This document shows positions 45,982-56,133 of a stretch of DNA of 64,000 bases, in pieces. The notes under the pieces are model-generated. The model was not told the origin of the DNA. It did not search any database and saw only the letters and a program-made list of their open reading frames with translations. The stretch is from an uncultured Mycoplasmatota bacterium (lineage in GTDB: Bacteria > Bacillota_I > Bacilli_A > RF39 > UBA660): the NCBI GenBank assembly GCA_900551525.1, contig URWD01000002.1, positions 1 through 64,000 of the forward strand, in the 5' to 3' direction. A program made the translations under genes and the position numbers. Every line of letters starts with the position of its first letter. Positions within the stretch are counted from its first letter, which is position 1.

Positions 45982-47193
45982 GTGAAAAAATATTTTTGCA
46001 TAATAACTTTGTTAGCTTTATTTATTTTGCCAACATCAATTAAGGCAGAAGAATATGATTGCTACTATTATTCCAAAAATAAAAGAAGTGAGGTTGGATA
46101 TAATCTTCAAGAGAAACATGTAGGATTATTTGGAAATAATTCAATTGATATCATTAAATTTAAAGGAAAAGCACTAAACAAAAGTACAACTGGAAACAAA
46201 AGTGTTGGAGATCAAATTCCCGATAAATGTTATGAATATGTTTCAATAAAAGCATCCAAAGTTATGACTTCAGGAAGAACAACATATTCTTTTAAATTAG
46301 GTGATGATATTACTGATGTAAGTTCCCAAAGTAATGCTGATGATGTTATTTTAAAACTAAATGGTTTTCTAGAGGATAGTGAAGAAAAAATTTGTCAAAA
46401 TGAAGTTAAGTCAAGCATTAATTATAACAATGACTTAGATGAACTAGATTTAGATATAAAGGCAACATATGCAGTTAGATTTAAGTTTGTAACAAAAGAA
46501 GATGGCAAAAGAGAATTTATTGTTTCATATGATGGAGCTGAAAAAAGTAGTGGGGAATTTGAAAGTACAAACGTGCCAAGTGTCAGTTTAGATAATGTAA
46601 AAAATGATAATGGTGATATTGCCACATTCGGTGTAGATAGTGAATATGTGGAAAAATTTTGGGGAGCATGCGTTGCACCATCCATGTTCAACATCAAAAA
46701 AAGTGGTTCAACCTATACCTTGTTTTCAGATAGAAAAGAAGATAATGAAAATTATCAAAAAGAAGAAAATACACCGCAAGAGGATTTGGATATAACAGAA
46801 GTTGAAGTATGTGGTGCAGGAACAACATCGCTTCTTGTATTTCAAGTAATAGGTTATATAATATTAATAATAAAAATATTAGTACCAATTATATTAATAG
46901 TACTTGGAAGCATAGATTTAGGAAAAGCATCATTAAGTGGAGATGACAAAGCAGTAAAAGAAGCAGCAATTAGCTTCGCTAAAAGAGTATTAATTGGATT
47001 AATAATATTCTTCGTACCAACAATATTAGATTTCTTTTTAGGACTTGTTGAAGGCACAACTGATGTATCCAGTAAATACCGTGGATGTACAGATTGTGTA
47101 CTAAATCCAAATAATAGTAGTAAATGTTCTCCAAAAAAGTTGAATGATAATAACTCTGTCCAAGATGGTGTTTCTAGTAGCGGAAAATTTTAG
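45982..47193 (+). CDS. Exported protein with two-TM VirB2/T4SS-pilin-like C-terminal domain (family member 4)
   Basis: 403 residues from GTG 45982 (AAGAGGTG upstream). Signal peptide (about 1-23, ending IKAEE; no lipobox). The ectodomain (about 24-260) has about six cysteines and differs from that of the upstream gene, though both begin with a CxYY motif. The C-terminal two-TM domain is the same as its neighbour's except for two residues (Ala to Val, Thr to Ser). The pair probably arose by tandem duplication or gene conversion limited to the C-terminal domain. Confidence 0.65.
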   Translation: MKKYFCIITLLALFILPTSIKAEEYDCYYYSKNKRSEVGYNLQEKHVGLFGNNSIDIIKFKGKALNKSTTGNKSVGDQIPDKCYEYVSIKASKVMTSGRTTYSFKLGDDITDVSSQSNADDVILKLNGFLEDSEEKICQNEVKSSINYNNDLDELDLDIKATYAVRFKFVTKEDGKREFIVSYDGAEKSSGEFESTNVPSVSLDNVKNDNGDIATFGVDSEYVEKFWGACVAPSMFNIKKSGSTYTLFSDRKEDNENYQKEENTPQEDLDITEVEVCGAGTTSLLVFQVIGYIILIIKILVPIILIVLGSIDLGKASLSGDDKAVKEAAISFAKRVLIGLIIFFVPTILDFFLGLVEGTTDVSSKYRGCTDCVLNPNNSSKCSPKKLNDNNSVQDGVSSSGKF

Positions 47194-47203
47194 TAAAAGA
47201 GGT
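46765..47203 (+). repeat. 439-bp near-identical direct repeat, copy 2
   Basis: Second copy of the repeat at 45535-45973. The identity ends 10 bases after the stop codon in both copies. Confidence 0.97.
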
Positions 47204-47253
47204 CATTTTTAGCAAAAAAATGCTAGATTTGACTTTTTTTTAGTTAACATTTG

Positions 47254-47299
47254 TGATATAATTTAACTATCAGTTTTAAGTGGGCAGGAAATCCCACTT
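47254..47299 (+). promoter_or_regulatory. Promoter and leader hairpin of the rimP-nusA-infB operon
   Basis: TGA then TATAAT (47257-47262) forms an extended -10; the TTGACT at 47229 is too far to be its -35. The leader contains a 7-bp hairpin, AAGTGGG with CCCACTT (47278-47284, 47293-47299), followed by TTTTA. It could be a weak attenuator or a structured leader for autoregulation by NusA. Confidence 0.55.
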
Positions 47300-47323
47300 T
47301 TATTATTAGTTATGGAGGTGTTT

Positions 47324-47578
47324 ATGAAACTAGTATTAGACAAACTTAAAATTGATTTACAAGAGGCTTTTGAAAAGACAGACATAATTGTTGATGACAT
47401 AACTTTTGAAGAAAAAGGAAAATATAAGTTTTTAACAGTAACTTTAGATAAAATCGGAGGTATTGATTTAGAAACCATAGTTGAAGCCACCAAAGTTGTA
47501 AATGAAGTAGTGGATAAAGCCGATATAACAGATGATAGCTACATATTAGATGTAGTAAGTAAAGAAAGAGGAGAGTAA
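47324..47578 (+). CDS. rimP: Ribosome maturation factor RimP, N-terminal domain only
   Basis: 84 residues from ATG 47324 (GGAGGTG at 47314-47320). It matches the N-terminal alpha/beta domain of RimP: FLTVTLDKIGGIDLETIVEA, VNEVVDKADI and YILDVVS near the end, where the family continues SSPG plus an SH3-like C-domain. Here the gene stops right after this motif, so the C-terminal domain is missing (usual length about 150). Its place directly before nusA supports the identity. RimP helps assemble the 30S subunit. Confidence 0.75.
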   Translation: MKLVLDKLKIDLQEAFEKTDIIVDDITFEEKGKYKFLTVTLDKIGGIDLETIVEATKVVNEVVDKADITDDSYILDVVSKERGE

Positions 47579-47580
47579 AA

Positions 47581-48708
47581 ATGAGTAAACAACAATCAAG
47601 TGGAAGTGAATTAATTAAGGCATTAAATGTTTTAGTAGAAGAAAAAAACATAAGCCCAGATGTAGTATTTGAAGCTTTACAATTAGCCCTTCAAACTGCA
47701 TACAAGAAAAATTTTAATTCCAAGACAAATGTTAGAGTAGACATCAATCGTGAAACTGGAGATATCAAAGTATATTCATATTACGTTGTAGTTCCTGAAA
47801 TAAAAGAAGCAGAACTAGTGGAAGATGAAGAAGGAAATATTACTAGAATAGAACCAGAAATTAATCGTGATGCTCAAATACTTTTGGAAGATGCCCAAAA
47901 GAAGGTGCCAAATATCAAAGTTGGTGAAACAATTGAAGAAGAAGTAACACCTAAAGATTTTGGTAGAGTAGCAGCAGGAACAGCAAAACAAGTTGTAATG
48001 CAAAAAATAAGAGAAGCAGAAAAAAACAGTGTAATTGAAGAATTTTCTGATAAACAAGATGAATTAATGATTGGTATGGTAGCAATGGAAGACCAAAATA
48101 ACTACTATATTGATTTAGGTAGAACCAGAGGAATACTTCCAAAAAGAGAAACAATACCAGGTGAACAAATCATAATGGGTTCAAATATTAAAGTATATGT
48201 TAGTAAAGTTGAAAGTGGACCAAAAGGACCAATCATCAAATTATCAAGAAATAATTATGGATTTGTTAAAAGATTATTTGAACATGAAATACCAGAAGTT
48301 GCAAATGGCACAATCGTAATTGCTGGTGTAGCTAGAGAACCTGGTATTAGAACAAAAATTGCTTTATATTCAATTAATGATAGAATAGATGCAATAGGTT
48401 CATGTATCGGTGAACGTGGTTCAAGAATAGCTGGCATTTTAAAAGAACTAAAAGGTGAAAAAGTAGATTTAGTTTTATATAGTGAAGATGCAGCAGAATA
48501 TATAAAAAATGCTATGACACCAGCAAAAGATGTTATAGTATCAATACCAGATGCTGAAGTAAGAAATGCTCTAGTTATTGTGGGTAGTGATAACTTATCA
48601 GCAGCTATAGGTAAAAAGGGAAGCAATATTAAATTAGCTAGTAAACTAACCAAATATCATTTAGAAATTAAGACCATGGAAGAAATACAACAAGCAGGAA
48701 ACAAATAA
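47581..48708 (+). CDS. nusA: Transcription termination/antitermination factor NusA
   Basis: 375 residues. N-terminal RNAP-binding domain, S1 domain (about 140-200) and two KH domains (SCIGERGSRIAGILKEL; AAIGKKGSNIKLASKL). It lacks the C-terminal acidic repeats of proteobacteria, as is usual in Firmicutes. Two bases after the rimP stop; the stop overlaps the next start (TAATG). Confidence 0.96.
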   Translation: MSKQQSSGSELIKALNVLVEEKNISPDVVFEALQLALQTAYKKNFNSKTNVRVDINRETGDIKVYSYYVVVPEIKEAELVEDEEGNITRIEPEINRDAQILLEDAQKKVPNIKVGETIEEEVTPKDFGRVAAGTAKQVVMQKIREAEKNSVIEEFSDKQDELMIGMVAMEDQNNYYIDLGRTRGILPKRETIPGEQIIMGSNIKVYVSKVESGPKGPIIKLSRNNYGFVKRLFEHEIPEVANGTIVIAGVAREPGIRTKIALYSINDRIDAIGSCIGERGSRIAGILKELKGEKVDLVLYSEDAAEYIKNAMTPAKDVIVSIPDAEVRNALVIVGSDNLSAAIGKKGSNIKLASKLTKYHLEIKTMEEIQQAGNK

Positions 48709-48965
48709 TGAAAAAAATACCAATGCGTTCTTGTATCATTACTAAAGAAAAGCTACCAAAAAAAGAATTAATCAGAGTAGTTAGAACCCCTGAAGGAGAA
48801 ATAGTAATTGATGAAATAGGAAAAGCAAATGGCCGTGGAGCTTATTTAAAAAAAGATATTGAGGTTATAAAAAAAGCTAAAAATAATAAAGTATTAAATA
48901 GAGTACTTGAAGTAGAAGTGCCCGATTCTATTTACGAAAAATTAGAAGAAATAGTACAAAAATAA
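48708..48965 (+). CDS. rnpM: RNase P modulator RnpM (YlxR, DUF448)
   Basis: 85 residues. MRSCIITKEKLPKKELIRVVR and GRGAYLKKD match the YlxR/DUF448 family, an RNA-binding protein reported to modulate RNase P. Located between nusA and infB as in most Firmicutes; the usual L7Ae-like ylxQ gene is absent. Confidence 0.93.
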   Translation: MKKIPMRSCIITKEKLPKKELIRVVRTPEGEIVIDEIGKANGRGAYLKKDIEVIKKAKNNKVLNRVLEVEVPDSIYEKLEEIVQK

Positions 48966-48982
48966 CGAAAGGTTGTGATTAA

Positions 48983-51091
48983 ATGAAAGTATCAGAATAT
49001 GCAAATGATGTAAATTTATCTGTAGCAGAAATCCTAAAAAAATGTCATGAACTAGCAATAAATGTTAATACAAAAGATGACTATTTAACAGATGATGATA
49101 TCATAATGCTAGATAACACTATTAATTTAATTAGTACGGATGAAGAAATTACTTACGAAGAAGAGGAAGATATCGAAGATAAAGTAGATGAAATAATGAC
49201 ATCTTCAAAAGTAGATAAAACAATGAAAGAAAGCGTAAGTAAAGAAAAACTTAAGAAAAAAGATGCCAATAAACAAGAATTTAACATGTTAAAGAAAGAA
49301 ATGTACAAGCATAAAAATAAGCTTATGAAAAATGAAGCTGATGAAAACGTTGTGCTTTACAAAAATGGCATGAGTGTTAGTGAATTTGCTAGCGTTTTAA
49401 ATGTTGGTGGAGCAGAAATCATTAAAAAATTAATGGAAAATGGTTTAATGTTAAGCTTGAATCAACCAATAGATTTTGAAAATGCAGAAATTATAGCACT
49501 TGACTATAATAAAACTTTAAAAAGAGAAGAAACACAAGATGTTACTAATTTTGAAGAATATGAAATAATAGATAAAGAAGAAGATTTAGTAAAAAGACCA
49601 CCAATAGTAACTATAATGGGCCATGTTGACCATGGTAAAACAACACTTCTTGACTATATAAGAAATACACATGTAGTTGATAAAGAATTTGGCGGAATTA
49701 CACAACATATTGGAGCTTATCAAACTAAATACAAAGATGAACTTATAACATTTATTGATACACCAGGCCATGCAGCTTTTACAGAAATGCGTGCCAGAGG
49801 TGCATCAGTTACAGATATCGTAATTATAATAGTTGCAGCTGATGATGGTGTAAAACCACAAACGAAAGAAGCAGTGGATCATGCGTTAAGTGCAAAAGTT
49901 CCAATTATTGTTGCAGTTAACAAAATTGATAAACCAGATGCAAACATTGATAGAGTTTTAACAGAAATGGCTGAAATAGGCATAACACCGGAAAGTTGGG
50001 GTGGAGATATTCCATTTATAAATATATCTGCTCACACAGGTGAAGGAATTGATTTACTTCTTGAAACAATTCTTACAATTGCTGAAGTAGGTGAGTTAAA
50101 GGCCAATCCAAATCGTTATGCAGTCGGAGCAGTTATTGAGTCAAGACTTGATAAAAATGTTGGGGGTATTGCATCATTCTTAATTCAAAACGGAACACTT
50201 AGAATTGGTGACCCAATTGTTGTTGGAACAAGTTATGCTAAAGTAAGAACTATGAAAAACGATCGTGGTGAATCAATCGTTGAAGCTGGACCATCAACAC
50301 CAGTTGAAATAACAGGTTTAACTGAAAATCCATCTGCAGGTGATAAATTTATGGCTTTCGAAACAGAAGCAGAAGCAAAATCTGTAGCAGAAAAAAGAAA
50401 AGATGCTGCTAAAATGAATGCTGGTAAAGATAAAAAAGTATCACTTGATGATTTATTTGCATCTGTTGATGCTGGAAATAAAGAAATTAATGTAGTTTTA
50501 AAAGCTGATGTTCGTGGTTCTGAAGAAGCAGTAAAAAATGCTTTAGAAAAAATCAAAGAACAAGATGTTTCTGTTAAAGTAATAAGAAGTGGTATTGGTG
50601 CCATCACTGAATCAGATGTAGTTTTAGCTAGTGCATCAAATGCCATTATTATTGGATTTAACGTTGTAGCATCTTCAAGTGCCAAAGATATAGCCAAAGA
50701 TAATAATATTGATATAAGATTATATACAATTATTTACAAGTTAGTTGAAGATATTGAAGCTGCTATAAATGGTATGTTAGACCCAGAATTTGAAGAAAAA
50801 ATACTTGGTGAAGCCGAAATTAGAAAAATATTCAAATTTTCTAAAATTGGTAACATTGCAGGTTCATATATTACAAATGGTATAGTTAAAAATGGCGCTC
50901 TTGCTCGTGTTATACGTGATGGTGTAGTAATTGCTAGTGACGAAAAAATAGCATCTCTTCAAAGAGAAAAAGACACAGTTAAAGAAGTTAAAAAAGGTTT
51001 TGAATGTGGTATTACCTTAGAAAAATTTAATGATTTCAAAGAAGGCGACACTATCGAAGCTTATGAAATGATCGAGGTAAAACATGCCTAA
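48983..51091 (+). CDS. infB: Translation initiation factor IF-2
   Basis: 702 residues. Two short IF2-N modules (about 1-50, and about 127-175 with [21 protein letters not shown]), then the GTPase domain with GHVDHGKTT (from G213), DTPGH and NKID, and the C-terminal domains II-IV. It positions initiator tRNA on the 30S subunit. Short N-terminus compared with larger homologs. Overlaps rbfA by eight bases. Confidence 0.97.
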   Translation: MKVSEYANDVNLSVAEILKKCHELAINVNTKDDYLTDDDIIMLDNTINLISTDEEITYEEEEDIEDKVDEIMTSSKVDKTMKESVSKEKLKKKDANKQEFNMLKKEMYKHKNKLMKNEADENVVLYKNGMSVSEFASVLNVGGAEIIKKLMENGLMLSLNQPIDFENAEIIALDYNKTLKREETQDVTNFEEYEIIDKEEDLVKRPPIVTIMGHVDHGKTTLLDYIRNTHVVDKEFGGITQHIGAYQTKYKDELITFIDTPGHAAFTEMRARGASVTDIVIIIVAADDGVKPQTKEAVDHALSAKVPIIVAVNKIDKPDANIDRVLTEMAEIGITPESWGGDIPFINISAHTGEGIDLLLETILTIAEVGELKANPNRYAVGAVIESRLDKNVGGIASFLIQNGTLRIGDPIVVGTSYAKVRTMKNDRGESIVEAGPSTPVEITGLTENPSAGDKFMAFETEAEAKSVAEKRKDAAKMNAGKDKKVSLDDLFASVDAGNKEINVVLKADVRGSEEAVKNALEKIKEQDVSVKVIRSGIGAITESDVVLASASNAIIIGFNVVASSSAKDIAKDNNIDIRLYTIIYKLVEDIEAAINGMLDPEFEEKILGEAEIRKIFKFSKIGNIAGSYITNGIVKNGALARVIRDGVVIASDEKIASLQREKDTVKEVKKGFECGITLEKFNDFKEGDTIEAYEMIEVKHA

Positions 51092-51428
51092 GTATAAGAT
51101 TGCTAGAATAGCAAGTGATATTCAAAGATATCTTGGTGATATTTTAATAAATGAAGTAAACGATGAAATTTTAAAGCATATAACTATAACAGGCTGTGAT
51201 TTAACAAATGATTTAAGTTATTGTAAAGTATATTTTACTTCATTTGACAATTTAGATATTAAATCTTTAGAAAAAGAAGTTAACGAAGCAGCACCATTTA
51301 TACGTGGAAAACTTAGTGAAAAATTAGAAATCAGACATACACCAGAATTAAAATTTGTATTTGATAAATCAATAGCTTATGGGGAAAAAATAGAAGCAAT
51401 AATAAAGTCAATAGACAAGGGGGAATAA
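51084..51428 (+). CDS. rbfA: Ribosome-binding factor A
   Basis: 114 residues. KIARIASDIQRYLGDILINEV at the start and the KH-like fold with RHTPELKFVFDKSIAYGEKI at the end are typical. Acts in late 30S maturation. Start inside the end of infB. Confidence 0.94.
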   Translation: MPKYKIARIASDIQRYLGDILINEVNDEILKHITITGCDLTNDLSYCKVYFTSFDNLDIKSLEKEVNEAAPFIRGKLSEKLEIRHTPELKFVFDKSIAYGEKIEAIIKSIDKGE

Positions 51429-51429
51429 G

Positions 51430-52008
51430 ATGATAACTTTAGTAAAAAAAATACCTGCTGCATACGAAAATGCAGTTCTTGAAAGATATTATAAATTTTA
51501 CCAATTTCTAAATTGTGAAAGAGATATTTTAAACAAAAATCTTAGATTCACAATGGATGAAAGTAAACTAACTGACAAAGAATTATACAACAAATCATTT
51601 ATGGATTCTAGAAAAACAATAAAGAATGAAAATTACAATTTCTCTTTCTTATTATCATTTGATTGTGAAGAAAGGTTAGTAGCAGTAACAAGAATTTATA
51701 TAACTAAAACACGTGTTAACGTATGTGATATGGTTTATTTAAATTATCCAGATATAGCAGAAAAATTAATGTTACTAAATGAAATTATTCAAAAAGTTGA
51801 AGAAATTGCTAGTTTAAGTGGTCAAGAAATTGATTTTGAAATTCCAATTAATGATACAGCTGCTATGAGTTTTGCTACAACATGTGGTTTTGAACAACTA
51901 ACAGGAGAAAAGGAATCATATAGAACTTTAGTATTTATCAAGCAAATAGAAAAGAGAGAAATAGATGGACAAACTCTTAGTCGTAAACAAGGAAAAGAAT
52001 CTAACTAG
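51430..52008 (+). CDS. GNAT-like protein in the rbfA-truB interval, unknown function
   Basis: 192 residues. Starts one base after rbfA and overlaps truB by 44 bases. Weak GNAT-like layout: a central strand pattern (FSFLLSFDCEERLVAVTRIYI), then a helix-strand end with DTAAMSFATTCGFEQLTG, as in acetyltransferase C-termini. The acetyl-CoA loop is not obvious. An unusual insertion in this operon; function unknown. Confidence 0.6.
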   Translation: MITLVKKIPAAYENAVLERYYKFYQFLNCERDILNKNLRFTMDESKLTDKELYNKSFMDSRKTIKNENYNFSFLLSFDCEERLVAVTRIYITKTRVNVCDMVYLNYPDIAEKLMLLNEIIQKVEEIASLSGQEIDFEIPINDTAAMSFATTCGFEQLTGEKESYRTLVFIKQIEKREIDGQTLSRKQGKESN

Positions 52009-52804
52009 TAGAGATATAGTTAATAATTTAACAAAAATATTTAATACCAAAAAAATAGGTCATACAGGCACTTTGGATCCAATTGCAACTGGAGTACTTG
52101 TATGCCTTTTTGGTAAATACACCAAACTAGTGGATTTACTAACATCTCTAGACAAAGAATATATTGCAGAAATAAAGTTAGGAATTAAAACTGACACTGG
52201 TGATATAACAGGTTCTATAATAGAAAATAAAAAATATAACATTACTAAAGAAGAAATTATAAAAGTATTTGAGAAATTTCCACAAAAATATGAACAAACA
52301 GTGCCAAAATATTCAGCAGTAAAAATAAATGGTAAGAAACTATATGAATATGCAAGAAATAATATTGAAATTGAATTACCAAAACGTGAAGTAAGTATAT
52401 TTTCTCTTGAGTTAATAGATTATGAAAAAGATATAATTAAATTTAAAACTCATGTTTCAAAAGGAACATACATTAGAAGTTTAATTGAAGATATATGTGA
52501 AAAATTAGGTACTATAGGTACAATGAATAATCTTATAAGAACTAAGCAAGGAGGTTTTGATATAGAAGATTCATTTATACTAGATGATATAAAAAATGGT
52601 AACTTTAAATTTCAAAACATTCATGAATTTTTAAAATATCCAAGTATAGAAATAAATGATGAATTAATTAAAATTATAAAAAATGGTGGAAGAATTAAAA
52701 ATATTTATAATGTTCAAGATAAAGTAATATTTACATATCAAGGTGAAGATATAGCAATATATGAAACAAATAATGAAACTTTAAAACCATACATAATGTT
52801 TTAA
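51965..52804 (+). CDS. truB: tRNA pseudouridine-55 synthase TruB
   Basis: 279 residues. GHTGTLDPIATGVL contains the catalytic Asp38; also KEYIAEIKLGIKTDTGDITG and SKGTYIRSLIEDI. C-terminal PUA-like part. It makes pseudouridine 55 in the T-loop of tRNAs. The start lies inside the preceding gene. The usual ribF does not follow. Confidence 0.95.
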   Translation: MDKLLVVNKEKNLTSRDIVNNLTKIFNTKKIGHTGTLDPIATGVLVCLFGKYTKLVDLLTSLDKEYIAEIKLGIKTDTGDITGSIIENKKYNITKEEIIKVFEKFPQKYEQTVPKYSAVKINGKKLYEYARNNIEIELPKREVSIFSLELIDYEKDIIKFKTHVSKGTYIRSLIEDICEKLGTIGTMNNLIRTKQGGFDIEDSFILDDIKNGNFKFQNIHEFLKYPSIEINDELIKIIKNGGRIKNIYNVQDKVIFTYQGEDIAIYETNNETLKPYIMF

Positions 52805-52899
52805 AGTTTTTGTTTGAAAAATTTTTTTCTTCACAAACTAATATAAAACAATTGTATATAAAATAAAACTATGTTAATATAAAAAGATGGAGGTAACTT

Positions 52900-55800
52900 A
52901 TGCAAATAGATAATATTGAAGAACTAATTAATAAAACAAATATTACAGCATTTGTCCATACATCCGATATAGTAGCAGGCAAAACATATGATGTTAGTAA
53001 AATTTCATTTTTAAATAAAAAAGAAAATTATAATGAAAATGGTAAAGTAACTCACTATTGGTACGAAGTAGATGATGAAGAAAAGCCAACATATTACGAT
53101 GTTATGGTTTCAATTGAAAACAATAAAAAAATATTAAGAACAGCATGTGATTGTAAAAATTTCCGAAGCATAAGAAGTTGCAAACACATTGCTGCAGTAA
53201 TATTAAATAATTATGAAGAAATGTTTGGTAAAATGTTTATTAACATTCCAAAGATATCAAGTAGTATATTAGAAAAATTTATTACGAGTGAAGAAAACAT
53301 TATTAAAAAAGAGTTAACTGTTAATTTGATAATTAACGTTACAGAAAGAAAAAGCAATTATTACTACTATTATAATTCTATAGAATGCACCGTAAAAATA
53401 CTTATCGGAGATGAAAAATTATATACTCTAGGAAATCATGCAAGTGCTTTTAAAAGTGTATATGAATCCGGAGAAGGTGAAGTTTATTTTGGCAAAAGTT
53501 TTACATATAATCCTCAAAAATATTATTTAAGTAGTGATGCAGAAACAATTTTAAAAGCTTATTATAATACTTTTGATGATGGAGGATATAATTATATCAA
53601 TACATCATCTTTAAAAAAATTTTTAAATAAACTAAAAAATATAAAATTTGTTATTAACAATTATGAAGTTGATGGCATTAGTGAATACTTTCCAATTGAT
53701 ACAAATTTAATAAAGAAAAATGAAACTTATGAATTAGATTTTGATTTAGAAAACATAGAAAACTTAATAGAAAAAGATTATGAATACATATTTTACAAAG
53801 GAAAGCTATATCATTTAAATGCCAAAGAACAAGAATTAATCGAAGATTTAAAACAGAATGAATTAGATAAACTAATAATATCTAAGGATAAATTAGACCT
53901 ATTTAACAAAGGTCTTCTTAAAGTAGTTAGAAAAAAATTAAAAATAGATTCCTCCGTTGATGATATAGTTTTACCAAGTATTATTAAAGCAAAACTTTAT
54001 TTTGATATTAGAAATGAATATATAATTTCTAATATAGTATTTAATTATGATGATAAAGAAATAGATTACTTTAATAAATCAAATGAAATACTACGAGATA
54101 TAAATTTTGAAACGAGTGTCTTAAATGATGTTGGCAAATATGGTTTTATACTTGAAAAAGATAAACTAGTTTTACGAGATATAGAACAAGAAGTAGAATT
54201 TTTAGAAAATGGTCTTGAACAACTTGCTACCAAATACGAAATATTCACAACTGAAAAATTTAAAAATATTAAAATTAAAAAGAAAACATCTGTATCATCA
54301 ATGTTTGGCATAGGTCAAGACAATATATTAAGTTATAACTTTAATTTAGGTGATATTAATAGTAGTGAACTAGTAAGTATATTTGATAGTATTAAAGATA
54401 AGAAAAAATATTATCGTCTTAAAAATGGTGATATTATAAATCTTGAAGATGAATCACTGCAAGAACTAAACAATTTAACTGAAGAATTAGAACTAACTGA
54501 CGAAGAAATAATAAATGGCAAAGGAAGTATATTAAAATATCGTGCTATTTATTTAGATAGTTTAAAGAAAACAAAATATTCAATTATTTCCACAGACAAT
54601 TTATTTGACAACTTTATAAAAAACTTTTATGAATATAAAGATAGTAATTTGAGTTTAGAAGATACAAGTATCTTACGTGATTATCAACTAACCGGAGTAA
54701 AATGGCTATACAATTTAGCTAAAACAGGTTTCGGTGGTATTTTAGCAGATGAAATGGGACTAGGTAAAACAATTCAAGTCATCTATTATATAAAACAAAT
54801 GTTAAAAGATAATCCTACATCTAAATTTTTAATAGTGGTTCCAACATCACTTGCATACAACTGGGAACATGAGTTTGATAGTTTTGCAAGCCAAATAAAA
54901 AAAGCAATTTGCATAGGTTCAAAAGAAAAAAGAAAACATATTTTAAAAGATTTAAATAAAATAAATGTAATAATCACTACATATGGCTTATTACGTGAAG
55001 ATGAAGAAATTTATGAAAATTTAAATTTTAATACCATGATAATTGATGAAGCTCAAAATATTAAAAATAATCATGCTGGTATTACAAAAGTAGTAAAAAG
55101 CATAAAAGCAGAAACAAAATTTGCTTTAACAGGTACTCCGCTTGAAAACTCAATACTTGAATTATGGAGTATATTTGATTTTATTATGCCAGGTTATTTA
55201 GCAAATTTAACTAAATTTCAAAGTAAATATAAAATTAAAGATTTTGATGAAGATAGTGAAATATTAATTAAAGGTTTAAGCAAACAAATTAATCCATTTA
55301 TTCTAAGAAGAAAGAAAAGTGATGTTGTTAAAGAACTTCCTGAAAAATTAATAAATGACATATACATTGATTTAAAAGATGAACAAAAGAAACTATATGT
55401 TGCAGAACTAAACAGAGTAAAAGAAGAAATGGATAAGATTATTAAAGAAGAGGGAATGAATAAAGCCAGATTTTTAATTCTTCAGTTACTTACTAAATTA
55501 AGACAAATTTGTATAGACCCAAGTATCGTATATGATAACTATACTGATGGTTCAAATAAAATTGAACAGTTGGAAAATATTGTAAGTGAATATACAAAAA
55601 ACAATCATAAAGTATTAATATTTTCATCATTTAAAACTGCTTTAAACATAGTTAAAGAAAAATTAAATAATGCCAAAATAAAAACTTATATGATTGATGG
55701 ATCAGTACCAGCCAAAACTAGAATAGAAATGGTAGATAATTTCAATGAAAATGATGATATAAAAGTATTTTTAATAATGTTAAAATCCGGAGGAACAGGA

Positions 55801-56088
55801 TTAAATCTAGCATCAGCAGATGTTGTCATTCACTTAGATTTATGGTGGAATCCTCAAGCTGAAAATCAAGCAACAGATAGAGCCCACCGAATAGGTCAAA
55901 CCAACACAGTTGAAGTAATTCATTTAATAACCAAAGGAACTATTGAAGAAAAAATATTAGAACTTCAAAATAAAAAGCGAATATTAAGTGATAAATTAAT
56001 AGATGGAGAGATAAGAGATAAAAATATTATATCAGAACTTACCAAGGAAGATATTGAGAAGTTATTATCGTATGAAAATAGAGAATAA
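52900..56088 (+). CDS. SWIM zinc-finger SNF2-family helicase
   Basis: 1062 residues. N-terminal SWIM zinc finger C83-x-C85-x8-C94-x-H96, a middle domain as in bacterial SNF2 proteins, then the ATPase: LADEMGLGKT (K623), D716-EAQ box, TGTPLENS, and the C-terminal helicase lobe with HRIGQ. Such HepA-like enzymes translocate on double-stranded DNA and remodel protein-DNA complexes. Single gene; ATGGAGGT-type RBS before ATG 52900. Confidence 0.92.
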   Translation: MQIDNIEELINKTNITAFVHTSDIVAGKTYDVSKISFLNKKENYNENGKVTHYWYEVDDEEKPTYYDVMVSIENNKKILRTACDCKNFRSIRSCKHIAAVILNNYEEMFGKMFINIPKISSSILEKFITSEENIIKKELTVNLIINVTERKSNYYYYYNSIECTVKILIGDEKLYTLGNHASAFKSVYESGEGEVYFGKSFTYNPQKYYLSSDAETILKAYYNTFDDGGYNYINTSSLKKFLNKLKNIKFVINNYEVDGISEYFPIDTNLIKKNETYELDFDLENIENLIEKDYEYIFYKGKLYHLNAKEQELIEDLKQNELDKLIISKDKLDLFNKGLLKVVRKKLKIDSSVDDIVLPSIIKAKLYFDIRNEYIISNIVFNYDDKEIDYFNKSNEILRDINFETSVLNDVGKYGFILEKDKLVLRDIEQEVEFLENGLEQLATKYEIFTTEKFKNIKIKKKTSVSSMFGIGQDNILSYNFNLGDINSSELVSIFDSIKDKKKYYRLKNGDIINLEDESLQELNNLTEELELTDEEIINGKGSILKYRAIYLDSLKKTKYSIISTDNLFDNFIKNFYEYKDSNLSLEDTSILRDYQLTGVKWLYNLAKTGFGGILADEMGLGKTIQVIYYIKQMLKDNPTSKFLIVVPTSLAYNWEHEFDSFASQIKKAICIGSKEKRKHILKDLNKINVIITTYGLLREDEEIYENLNFNTMIIDEAQNIKNNHAGITKVVKSIKAETKFALTGTPLENSILELWSIFDFIMPGYLANLTKFQSKYKIKDFDEDSEILIKGLSKQINPFILRRKKSDVVKELPEKLINDIYIDLKDEQKKLYVAELNRVKEEMDKIIKEEGMNKARFLILQLLTKLRQICIDPSIVYDNYTDGSNKIEQLENIVSEYTKNNHKVLIFSSFKTALNIVKEKLNNAKIKTYMIDGSVPAKTRIEMVDNFNENDDIKVFLIMLKSGGTGLNLASADVVIHLDLWWNPQAENQATDRAHRIGQTNTVEVIHLITKGTIEEKILELQNKKRILSDKLIDGEIRDKNIISELTKEDIEKLLSYENRE

Positions 56089-56089
56089 A

Positions 56090-56133
56090 AAAAGAAATGT
56101 TAATTTAGTTCTCGAACTAAATGCATTTCTTTT
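56090..56133. terminator. Bidirectional terminator / long hairpin
   Basis: Outer arms AAAAGAAATG (56090-56099) and CATTTCTTTT (56124-56133), inner arms ATTTAGTT and AACTAAAT around CTCG. It separates the SNF2 gene from the convergent hydrolase gene, overlapping the latter's last codons. Confidence 0.8.

Noticed and set aside
47211..47234. Short TAGCA/TGCTA hairpin after the 45982 gene as a terminator
   Set aside because: Only five base pairs, and the T run is separated from the stem by GATTTGAC.
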